NCBI GenBank assembly: GCA_013813955.1
Contig: JACCQW010000159.1
Location: 1 to 12,940 of the forward strand
DNA from: Solirubrobacterales bacterium
Lineage (GTDB): Bacteria > Actinomycetota > Thermoleophilia > Solirubrobacterales > Solirubrobacteraceae
DNA length: 12,940 nt
Reading direction: 5' to 3'
The translations under genes and the position numbers were made by a program. The notes below the pieces were generated by a model, which saw only the letters and a list, made by a program, of their open reading frames with translations, was not told where the DNA came from and did no database searches. Positions 1 to 5,859 of this stretch are shown here, piece by piece (position 1 is the stretch's first letter; the number at the start of each line of letters is the position of its first letter).

Positions 1-834
1 GCGTCCGACGGTCCCGCCGAGGCGACGCTGCGGGGCGGGCCCGGCGGCACGCGGCGGTCACGTGATGGCGCCAAGCTTGCTCATACCGACGCCGACGCTC
101 GCTACTGGCACGAAGAGTTCAAGCGCGAAGCGCCGCGGGTGGATTTTCATGTTCTGCTCGTGGAGCCGACACGCCTCGACGTCCTCGTCGCGCTCTACAA
201 CGCCTCTTTGGCTGTCGAGGCGTTCTCCCACGAGTCGGACTGGGGTGGCGGGCAAGTCAACTTCGCGTTCGCCGGCCATGGTTCTGAAGCCGGCGACCTG
301 ATCCTGCGCGATGGCGGCATCTCCGCGGCCGACATGCTCGAGGCGATCCTCGCTCCGGCCAGAGAGAACCGTGTGAAGCGGCGCGTGGCGGTGGTGCTCG
401 ACTCGTGCCACGTAGCACGCGTCTTGACGGGCTTCGTCGTGGATGGCCGCCAGAAGACGGACTTCCTGCTTATCGACGGCTTCGCGGCCAGTATGCACGA
501 CGAGCTGGCATGGGAGCCGGACGGCCAGGGTCACGGCGCGCTGACGTTCGGTATGGCAGCGAAAACAGAGCTGCTGTCGGAGCTTCTGCGCGGCACTGCC
601 CTGCAGAACGCGGGATCCATCGCCTCGGTGCACGAGCGCGCAGCCAAAGCTGCGACGTTGCTGACCGAGCGCGACCAGACGCCTGCTGAGGTCATCAACG
701 GCTGGCACATCGAGGCCCATGGTGGCGGCCACATCGACCTTGATGCCGACCTATCGGTCCCGGTGGTGCTGTCCGCCCTCGTCCGAGCGAGGGCTGCCGA
801 ACCGAACACACTCATCCCAATAAACAGCTCCTAG
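1..834 (+). CDS. Caspase-like (C14-type) cysteine protease, C-terminal part, 5' end outside window
   Basis: The frame is open from base 1 with no ATG, GTG or TTG before the GTG at 139, and residues encoded before that GTG (such as DARYWHEEFKR) look like real protein, so I read this as the 3' part of a gene entering from the left; a start at GTG 139 (231 aa) is the alternative. Counted from that GTG, a caspase-type catalytic dyad is visible: His47 in FAFAGHG and Cys90 in VVLDSCH, each at the end of a predicted hydrophobic beta strand, as in the p20 caspase/metacaspase fold. The family cleaves proteins, and bacterial members are often effectors of defence or cell-death modules. The region after Cys90 has no further domain that I recognise. 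It ends 739 bp before the CBASS operon on the same strand and is separated from it by an IS remnant, so a shared function is not shown. Fold assignment is by motif only. Confidence 0.6.
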   Translation, partial: ASDGPAEATLRGGPGGTRRSRDGAKLAHTDADARYWHEEFKREAPRVDFHVLLVEPTRLDVLVALYNASLAVEAFSHESDWGGGQVNFAFAGHGSEAGDLILRDGGISAADMLEAILAPARENRVKRRVAVVLDSCHVARVLTGFVVDGRQKTDFLLIDGFAASMHDELAWEPDGQGHGALTFGMAAKTELLSELLRGTALQNAGSIASVHERAAKAATLLTERDQTPAEVINGWHIEAHGGGHIDLDADLSVPVVLSALVRARAAEPNTLIPINSS

Positions 835-939
835 CTCGCCCTGACGGCTCGCCGTAGCTCGCTATTCCGTCTCCCCGCCAGGAGTCGTCTCGGCGATGAG
901 CCGCCCCTTCTCGGAATTTGGCGCCCGAGCCCAGGCGAC

Positions 940-1057
940 CGGCCTTGACAACCTTGAACTCCTTGGAATACGGCGGGGTCTTGGGCATCGATGAACATCC
1001 TCCACGCTGGGCCAGATGGCCCAGCCGTCAGGTGTCCACGAAACCGGGGGAACTCCA
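940..1057 (-). mobile_element. Remnant of an IS3-like insertion sequence: terminal repeat plus start of orfA
   Basis: Read on the minus strand, bases 1057 to 1028 begin TGGAGTTCCCCCGGTTTCGT and continue with GGACACCTGA, which resembles the TG-initiated terminal repeats of actinobacterial IS3-group elements. Then come an 8-bp hairpin with a 4-nt loop (1006-1025), a GGAGG ribosome binding site and an ATG (988-986) opening a frame that starts MPKTPPYSKEFKV. This matches the typical beginning of IS3 OrfA transposase (MPK..YS.EFK). The similarity to OrfA is lost after about a dozen residues and no OrfB or right-hand repeat is visible, so the element is a decayed left end. Family assignment is from memory of the motif, not a search. 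The inner boundary at about 940 is approximate. Confidence 0.4.
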
Positions 1058-1372
1058 ACTCGCCGGCTGGGGCCGACAGACGATGTCTGTCGTGCCGACC
1101 CGACCGAGGCCCTGACTTGCGCGCTGACAGCTTGATGACCGCACCGGTCGTCCGGGCAGAAAGTGAATTTTAAGCAAATGCTCCAACCACCTAGCGGCAA
1201 CGAGCTTGCCTACATTGTGCCACGTGCGGTGGGAGGCGACCGGTGCTGCATGCGCAGTACGCTCCTGTGAGACGGTGAGCACCGATTGTCGACCGAGGGT
1301 ACGTACCACGGCCCGCTTCTCGAACCCCCGACAGCATCCGCCACGGCGCTTCGCCGCCCGAAGCACCACCTC

Positions 1373-1407
1373 GAACGGCCGCGTCTCCCGCCCGAGCGCG
1401 GCCGTTC
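1373..1407. repeat. Perfect 11-bp inverted repeat with 13-nt loop
   Basis: GAACGGCCGCG at 1373-1383 and its exact reverse complement CGCGGCCGTTC at 1397-1407 can form a strong hairpin about 165 bp before the first gene of the CBASS operon. No T-run follows. It could be a terminator for transcription coming from the left, an operator, or a leftover of a mobile element; nothing in the sequence decides between these. Confidence 0.5.
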
Positions 1408-1463
1408 CTCGTTCGATCACTCCAAGCCCTTTATCCGGGGGAAGTAGCCAGCCGACCCCGGCT

Positions 1464-1494
1464 TTCGACGGGGCCGTCCCGCCGGGTGTAGTGT
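1464..1494 (+). promoter_or_regulatory. Weak candidate promoter for the CBASS operon
   Basis: TAGTGT at 1489-1494 fits the relaxed actinobacterial -10 pattern TANNNT, with TTCGAC at 1464-1469 as a poor -35 match and a rather long 19-bp spacer. It would leave an untranslated leader of roughly 70 nt before the GTG at 1574. Such matches occur by chance, so this is only a pointer to where transcription might begin. Confidence 0.2.
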
Positions 1495-1573
1495 CGAATC
1501 CTGCGGTGATGCGAGACCAGTTCCAAAATCTTCGGCGGCGCTGTCCGTTACGCGACTGCCGCTCGCACCAACG

Positions 1574-2116
1574 GTGAGCGATCTCGTCCTCTGCAGCGGG
1601 GGCATCGATTCGGCCACCCTCGCGGCGCAGCTGTCTAACGTCGGCGAAACACCGGAGCTGTGCTTTATCGACTACGGCCAGCCAGCGGCCGGCGGAGAAT
1701 TTCGAAGCGTCTGCTCAATCGCTAAGAACCTCAGGATGAGTGTCCTCCGAACGCACGTCGCCGGACTGGACGTCCCGGACAAGGGCGAGATCACCGCCCG
1801 CAATCTGATGCTGATCACCCTAGCGCTCGCGATGCGTCCCAGCGCGCGCAGCATCGCCCTCGGGATCCACGCAGGGACCGGCTACCGCGACTGTTCGCTC
1901 GAGTTCGTGGATCTCATCCAGAAGGTCTTGGACTTCCACCGAGATGGCACATGTCGGCTCGTCGCGCCGTTCGTCGATTGGAGCAAGGCCGACGTGCTCG
2001 CGCTCGCCATCGTGCTTGATGTCCCCATAGAGCTGACGCACAGCTGCGAGTCGGGCGACGAACCGTGCGGTAGCTGCCGTTCATGCCGAGACCGCGAGGT
2101 GCTTCTTGCCGGCTGA
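1574..2116 (+). CDS. cap9: QueC-like enzyme of type IV CBASS (Cap9)
   Basis: This is a 180-aa protein of the QueC (7-cyano-7-deazaguanine synthase) family, an ATP-pyrophosphatase fold. Visible motifs are the PP-loop SGGIDS (8-13), FIDYGQ (31-36), the ARN motif (75-77), GYRDCSLEF (103-111, equivalent to the YPDCR segment of QueC), the SKADV segment (137-141) and a four-cysteine zinc site C158, C165, C168, C171 followed by RDR. Canonical QueC is about 220-230 aa; here the segment between the YGQ strand and the RN motif is much shorter. QueC activates CDG with ATP and adds ammonia. In type IV CBASS the QueC homologue Cap9 is, as I recall from recent work, an enzyme that joins the deazaguanine to the N-terminus of the CD-NTase. 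It is the first gene of the operon. The GTG start places the PP-loop at the usual distance, although no clear Shine-Dalgarno precedes it. Confidence 0.85.
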   Translation: MSDLVLCSGGIDSATLAAQLSNVGETPELCFIDYGQPAAGGEFRSVCSIAKNLRMSVLRTHVAGLDVPDKGEITARNLMLITLALAMRPSARSIALGIHAGTGYRDCSLEFVDLIQKVLDFHRDGTCRLVAPFVDWSKADVLALAIVLDVPIELTHSCESGDEPCGSCRSCRDREVLLAG

Positions 2117-2126
2117 AACGAGATCG

Positions 2127-3182
2127 ATGCGCTTGGCCGCCGGCCAGACCGTCGCGACCCCCCTCCTGGTCCCGTCGTTCTCATCGCGGGGCTTCGGAGC
2201 GATCAGGCCCGACCCGGAACGCCCGGAGGACCCGGAGCGCTCGGAGGTCAGCGAGAGGCTCGAATTCTTCGCCCGCGAGATCCACGAGACGTTCCTGGTC
2301 TCGGCATATGACCTGCATCACAGGTTTCTGGAGGCCGGCGACAACCTTGACTCACAGGACTGGACGGCAAACCCGCTGTCGAATCCGAGGGTCATGATCA
2401 TCGATAGCGGCGGATACGAAGTGCGTCAGGGCGTCGACGGCGGGGAGCTGATCCAGGACCTGCGCACTCCCCGCCCTTGGGACGAGCAGACATACGGAGA
2501 GCTTCTCGACCGGCTGCCGGAAGCCGCCGTGAATTGCGCGGCGGTCGCCTGGGACCGGCCGGGCGAGTCCTACGAAATCCAGATCCGTGCGGCCCAAGAC
2601 TTCCTCGGCGGACGGTCGCGACTGACGCCGATCATGCTCCTCAAGCCCGAGGACGAGAACCGTCCGCACAATTGGAAGCTCCTGGAATCCAGCGCGTCCC
2701 GCCTCGGCTTCTTCTCGGTCATCGGCGCCACAGAGGATGAGCTAGGAAGCTCGCTGCTCGACCGCGTTGTCGCCGTCATGGAGCTCCGCGAGCTCTTGCG
2801 GCGCAACGAGCTCGACATGCCCATCCACATCTTCGGCGCGCTCGACCCTCTCTTCGTCCCCGTCTACTTCGCAGCGGGCGCCGACATCTTCGATGGCCTG
2901 ACATGGCTGCGCTACGCGTACTGGCACGGCCTGGCCGTGCATCATAGGCAGGGCCCACTGCTCAGTGGCCAGGCCGAGCAGCGCGACGAGAAGCGCTACT
3001 GGGCGGTTCCAGCGGCCAATCTCAGTGAACTGCAGCGCCTGCACTCACGGCTACTGCGCTTCAAAGCGGAGAACGAAGATTGGAGCGTGTACGACGACAC
3101 AATGCTCGGGCGGTCAGGCGAAAGGGCTGGCGACATCCTGCGCTCGATCTACCTTTCGGCATTGGCGAGGAGGAGCTTCTGA
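2127..3182 (+). CDS. cap10: TGT-like protein of type IV CBASS (Cap10)
   Basis: This 351-aa protein is related to tRNA-guanine transglycosylase, the TIM-barrel enzyme that exchanges guanine for a 7-deazaguanine in tRNA (or in DNA for DpdA). Recognisable are the TGT-like opening TPLLVPSF (11-18), IIDSGGYE (91-98), equivalent to the DSGGFQ loop with the base-binding Asp (here D93), and ADIFDG (252-257), equivalent to MFDC with the nucleophilic Asp (here D256). The CxCxxC...H zinc site near the C-terminus of bacterial TGT is absent, and there is a single Cys in the protein. This suggests tRNA exchange may not be its job. In type IV CBASS the gene is known as cap10 and probably recognises the deazaguanine-modified CD-NTase. 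I chose ATG 2127, 10 nt after the cap9 stop; a TTG at 2106 overlapping cap9 is possible and would add seven residues. The stop overlaps the next ATG (TGATG). Confidence 0.82.
   Translation: MRLAAGQTVATPLLVPSFSSRGFGAIRPDPERPEDPERSEVSERLEFFAREIHETFLVSAYDLHHRFLEAGDNLDSQDWTANPLSNPRVMIIDSGGYEVRQGVDGGELIQDLRTPRPWDEQTYGELLDRLPEAAVNCAAVAWDRPGESYEIQIRAAQDFLGGRSRLTPIMLLKPEDENRPHNWKLLESSASRLGFFSVIGATEDELGSSLLDRVVAVMELRELLRRNELDMPIHIFGALDPLFVPVYFAAGADIFDGLTWLRYAYWHGLAVHHRQGPLLSGQAEQRDEKRYWAVPAANLSELQRLHSRLLRFKAENEDWSVYDDTMLGRSGERAGDILRSIYLSALARRSF
3167..3175 (+). promoter_or_regulatory. Strong Shine-Dalgarno fixing the CD-NTase start
   Basis: GAGGAGGAG lies 6 nt before the ATG at 3182, inside the end of cap10, whose TGA shares one base with that ATG. 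It is the best ribosome binding site in the operon and fixes the start at 3182, not at the upstream GTG 3080. The N-terminus is therefore Met-Gly-Gly-Ser. Confidence 0.85.
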
Positions 3183-4099
3183 TGGGCGGCAGTGGAGGGG
3201 GCGGATACCGCAGCGACCGGAGCCCGAGCGACCTTCGAGCCGAGGTCCAGCGCGACCTTCAACAGGCTCGATTGGAAAGCGACGTAAACGGCTTGCTAAC
3301 GGAGCAGCTCGCGCAAATCAACAACCGCGATGTCGCTCTCATCAATGAGCGCCTAGACGAGATCGTCGCCGCGCTCGGCGAGAAGATCGACGAGATCGAC
3401 CGCCTGCTCTACGGCGGCTCGGTTGCCAAACACACCTACGTCGACGGCCTCAGCGACGTGGACTCGCTGGTCGTCCTCAAGCGGGAAGCGCTCGACGGCG
3501 ATACACCTGAGGCGTTGCGCGTAGCGATGGAGCGCGCGCTTCGGCAGGGCTTGGACATGGGCAAGGTCGACGAGATCATCATCGGGTTCGCGGTCACCGT
3601 CCGCTACAAGGACGGCAACGAGATTCAGCTGCTGCCGGCCGTCGAGCGCGACAGCCGCATTGCGATCTCCGACAGGAATGGCACGGGGTGGTCGTTCATC
3701 CGTCCCAAGGCCTTCGAGGAGCGGCTGCGCGCCGCCAATAGGGAGCAGGACGGTCGAGTCGTCCCGACGATCAAGCTCGCCAAAGCAGTCGTCGACGGAT
3801 CGCTGTCCGACACTGACAAACCAGGCGGCTACCACATGGAGGCGCTCGCGGTGGAGGCCTTCAAGGGCTACATCGGGCCGCGCGACAACAAGACCATGCT
3901 CACGCACTTCTTCAAGTTCGCTGGTGAGCGGATCAAGCGGCCGCTTGCCGACGTCACCGGACAATCCGACAGAATCGACCAGGTTTTCGGCGCGGCCAAC
4001 TCTTCGGACCGTCAGCGTGTTTCGGCCGCGCTAAGGCAGATCGCCACGCGCATGGAGCGAGCATCGAGCGCGTCGGACTGGCGCAAACTCTTCGAGTAG
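3182..4099 (+). CDS. CD-NTase (cGAS/DncV-like nucleotidyltransferase), CBASS sensor and signal synthase
   Basis: This 305-aa protein is a CBASS cyclic nucleotide synthase. The nucleotidyltransferase signature is GGS (78-80) then T85 and SDVD (91-94), giving the metal-binding Asp92 and Asp94. The third carboxylate strand reads NEIQLLPAV (146-154), where the usual VD..P position holds Gln149, with Glu147 two residues before. Later family segments are the GW..I.P.AF stretch (169-178), VPTIKLAKAV (194-203), and YHMEALAVEAF (217-227) from the helical half. The N-terminus is unusual: M-GGSGGGGY, a flexible Gly-rich leader ahead of a helical region (about 17-75). After methionine removal it would expose Gly2, the expected acceptor for deazaguanine conjugation by Cap9 in type IV CBASS. 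The family turns phage detection into a cyclic di- or trinucleotide; which nucleotide cannot be read here. The start is fixed by a strong Shine-Dalgarno, and the stop abuts the SLATT gene directly. Confidence 0.88.
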   Translation: MGGSGGGGYRSDRSPSDLRAEVQRDLQQARLESDVNGLLTEQLAQINNRDVALINERLDEIVAALGEKIDEIDRLLYGGSVAKHTYVDGLSDVDSLVVLKREALDGDTPEALRVAMERALRQGLDMGKVDEIIIGFAVTVRYKDGNEIQLLPAVERDSRIAISDRNGTGWSFIRPKAFEERLRAANREQDGRVVPTIKLAKAVVDGSLSDTDKPGGYHMEALAVEAFKGYIGPRDNKTMLTHFFKFAGERIKRPLADVTGQSDRIDQVFGAANSSDRQRVSAALRQIATRMERASSASDWRKLFE

Positions 4100-4768
4100 A
4101 TGAAGGACCGGGAATACAGACGCCGGCGCAGGGTCATCGGGTGGATGCTGACCGGACATTCGGCTCTGCGCGACCGCTACACCCGCCGCTCGCGCGGGCT
4201 CACCCTGACCGTCATGGTCTTCTCGATCACTGGCCTCCTCCTGGCGCTGACCAATGGAGACCAGCAGGTCAGCGTTCTCGGCATCGAAGGGAAGCTCCAA
4301 GTCTTTCTAGCCTGGCTCGCCGCCCTAACGTTCTTCGTGTCGCTGGTCGACCTCGTCGTCGACTGGCGCGGACGCGCATGGAGCCACCAGGACGGGGCAC
4401 GCCGACTCGGCGAGCTCAGCGTGCTCTACGGACGAGCGGTCGAGGAGAACGGCGGATGGGTCGTCGAGGGCGTCGATTTGACCGTCGAGTACGACCGCAC
4501 GATGGCGGCGATCGACCCCATCCCGGATAAGAAGGCCCCCGCCCTGAAGGCGCTAGCCAACCGCAAACGCGCCGTGTTCACTCTGATCGACGAGAGGCCC
4601 GGCATTCCCGCCTGGCAGGCTAACCTCATCGTTCTGCGTCGGAGCATGACCGCGCGCGCCGCGGATCAGACGACTGTCGGAGCTGCTGAGCCAGAACCCG
4701 CCCTCGACGGAACGGCCGGCGTCGAACATGCACCGGACGAGCCGACCCCGGGCGGCCCCACGGCATGA
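4100..4768 (+). CDS. Two-transmembrane SLATT-domain protein, predicted CBASS membrane effector
   Basis: This 222-aa protein has a basic N-terminus (RRRRR near 7-11), two predicted membrane helices (about 34-51, rich in L, V and I, and 67-87, FLAWLAALTFFVSLVDLVV) joined by a short loop, and then a long helical cytoplasmic part. The segment just after the second helix, W89 to L106 (DWRGRAWSHQDGARRLGEL), matches the layout of SLATT domains, which occur next to CD-NTases and are thought to form pores or disrupt the inner membrane when a cyclic nucleotide is made. The last 40 residues are a low-complexity Pro/Ala/Glu tail. The ATG follows the CD-NTase stop with no spacing, and the end overlaps queE by ATGA, so it is certainly co-translated. 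Assignment rests on topology and context; no catalytic residue is expected. Confidence 0.75.
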   Translation: MKDREYRRRRRVIGWMLTGHSALRDRYTRRSRGLTLTVMVFSITGLLLALTNGDQQVSVLGIEGKLQVFLAWLAALTFFVSLVDLVVDWRGRAWSHQDGARRLGELSVLYGRAVEENGGWVVEGVDLTVEYDRTMAAIDPIPDKKAPALKALANRKRAVFTLIDERPGIPAWQANLIVLRRSMTARAADQTTVGAAEPEPALDGTAGVEHAPDEPTPGGPTA

Positions 4769-5403
4769 GAGCAAGGCGCTACACCGTCAAGTCGATCTTC
4801 CCGACTCTTCAAGGCGAGGGTCACAACGCTGGCCGCCAAGCCGTCTTCTGCCGGTTCACGGGGTGCAACCTCTGGAACGGACGACAGGCCGATCGCGGCC
4901 GAGCCGTCTGCCGGTTCTGTGACACGGACTTCGTGGGGACCGACGGGCCCGGCGGCGGCGTGTACGCGTCCGCCGCCGACCTCGCCAAGGCGATCGTCCG
5001 ATGTTGGCCGGGCTCCGCCAAGCCGTTCGTGGTGTTTACCGGCGGTGAGCCGACGCTGCAGCTCGATAGTCGCCTTGTCGACGCGTTGCACGACGCCGGT
5101 GCCGAGATCGCCATTGAGACCAATGGGACGAGGCACGTGATCGCCGGCGTCGACTGGATCTGCGTGAGTCCGAAGGCCGGCGCGCCTCTGCGACAGGTCT
5201 CGGGCGACGAGATCAAGATCGCGTGGCCCCAAACGGCGCTCGATCTCGACGACCTGGAACGACTCGACTTCCGCTATCGCTTTCTCCAGCCGATCGACGG
5301 GACCGAAGCCGCGGCCAACGCCCGCCTGACCCTAGCCACGTGCCAACAGCGGCCGGCGTGGGATCTCAGCTTGCAGCTGCACAAGATCCTTGGCATCCCA
5401 TGA
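4765..5403 (+). CDS. queE: 7-carboxy-7-deazaguanine synthase (QueE)
   Basis: This 212-aa radical SAM enzyme converts 6-carboxy-5,6,7,8-tetrahydropterin into 7-carboxy-7-deazaguanine. The N-terminal IFPTLQGEG (11-19) is the substrate-binding motif of QueE. The iron-sulfur cluster ligands are C34, C49 and C52, a CX14CX2C spacing known from a QueE subgroup instead of the classical CX3CX2C. TGGEPTLQ (92-99) binds SAM, and ETNGT (118-122), VSPKAG (134-139) and QLHK (204-207) are further family motifs. Nothing essential is missing. The gene overlaps the SLATT gene by four bases (ATGA) and queD by ATGA as well, so CDG supply is tied to production of the CBASS proteins. The product would be the substrate of the QueC-like Cap9. 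Confidence 0.93.
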   Translation: MRARRYTVKSIFPTLQGEGHNAGRQAVFCRFTGCNLWNGRQADRGRAVCRFCDTDFVGTDGPGGGVYASAADLAKAIVRCWPGSAKPFVVFTGGEPTLQLDSRLVDALHDAGAEIAIETNGTRHVIAGVDWICVSPKAGAPLRQVSGDEIKIAWPQTALDLDDLERLDFRYRFLQPIDGTEAAANARLTLATCQQRPAWDLSLQLHKILGIP

Positions 5404-5762
5404 GCTGGGAGATCTCACGCTCCTTCCGCTTCGAGGCAGCACATCTGCTGCCCCACGCCCCTGAAGGCCACAAGTGCAGACGTCTCCATGGACACTCCTT
5501 CGGCGTCACCGTCTTCGTCGCAGGGATGTTGGCGGAACCGGAAGGGTGGGTTTGTGACTTCGCCGAGATCTCCGAAGCGTGGCGCCCCCTTCACGATGAG
5601 CTCGATCACCGCTATCTCAACGAGATGGCGGGCTTGGACAACCCCACCAGCGAACTGCTGGCAGCTTGGATCTGGGACCGCCTGAGTGGAGCTCTACCCG
5701 GACTGTCCGCCGTCGAGATTGCGGAGACCTGCACCAGCCGCTGCCTGTACCGGCCGCGATAG
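5400..5762 (+). CDS. queD: 6-carboxy-5,6,7,8-tetrahydropterin synthase (QueD)
   Basis: This 120-aa enzyme makes 6-carboxytetrahydropterin from dihydroneopterin triphosphate, the FolE product. Zinc ligands H15, H30 and H32 are seen in FEAAH and LHGH; Cys26 is the catalytic cysteine in C.xLHGH; CDFAEIS (52-58), LDHRYLN (68-74), PTSE (82-85) and the ET near 109-110 are all canonical. Length is normal for QueD. The ATG at 5400 overlaps the queE stop (ATGA); a longer in-frame extension upstream is just the queE shadow. With queE it forms a two-step branch giving CDG. No folE, queF or second queC is present in the window, so the first step must come from the host's folate pathway. Confidence 0.93.
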   Translation: MSWEISRSFRFEAAHLLPHAPEGHKCRRLHGHSFGVTVFVAGMLAEPEGWVCDFAEISEAWRPLHDELDHRYLNEMAGLDNPTSELLAAWIWDRLSGALPGLSAVEIAETCTSRCLYRPR

Positions 5763-5790
5763 CGTCCGATCTAGATGCCACATTCGGACG
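5763..5790 (+). other. Hairpin immediately after queD
   Basis: CGTCCGA (5763-5769) and TCGGACG (5784-5790) are perfect 7-bp arms around a 14-nt loop, starting at the first base after the queD stop. There is no T-run. It lies in the only sizeable gap of the operon (97 bp) and could attenuate transcription or protect mRNA ahead of cap11. Confidence 0.4.
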
Positions 5791-5859
5791 AGAGCATCCG
5801 CACGGGCGCAGACTCGCGCCTGTGAGGAATCGACGGACGCAGGCCGACTGGAGGAGCAC

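Larger units (their letters stand above)
835..1573. other. 739-bp gap without a convincing gene
   Basis: No frame on either strand in this stretch gives a protein with recognisable motifs; the open frames are Arg/Pro/Ser-rich shadows typical of high-GC DNA. It holds an IS3-like remnant (about 940-1057), a perfect 11-bp inverted repeat (1373-1407) and a weak candidate promoter before the CBASS operon. No tRNA could be folded. Confidence 0.55.

Noticed and set aside
945..971. TTGACA-like -35 element
   Set aside because: It lies inside the IS orfA remnant read from the other strand and no convincing -10 follows at the right distance.
1318..1345. Sequence resembling a tRNA T-arm and 3' end (CTCGAACCCCCGAC, later CCGCCA)
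   Set aside because: The bases that should pair with the C-run do not, on either strand, and no anticodon arm is present, so it is not a tRNA and not a supported attachment site.
1206..1577. + strand open frame of 123 codons before cap9
   Set aside because: Composition (Arg, Pro, Ser) is that of random high-GC sequence, with no motif and no ribosome binding site.
3080..3181. Upstream GTG extension of the CD-NTase
   Set aside because: The extra 34 residues are basic, unlike the family, overlap cap10 in another frame, and the strong Shine-Dalgarno sits before ATG 3182.
5223..5399. Upstream extension of queD
   Set aside because: It is the queE coding sequence read in another frame; QueD is full length from 5400.
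5686..5859. Upstream extension of cap11
   Set aside because: Overlaps the end of queD, has no family motif, and GGAGG supports the GTG at 5860.
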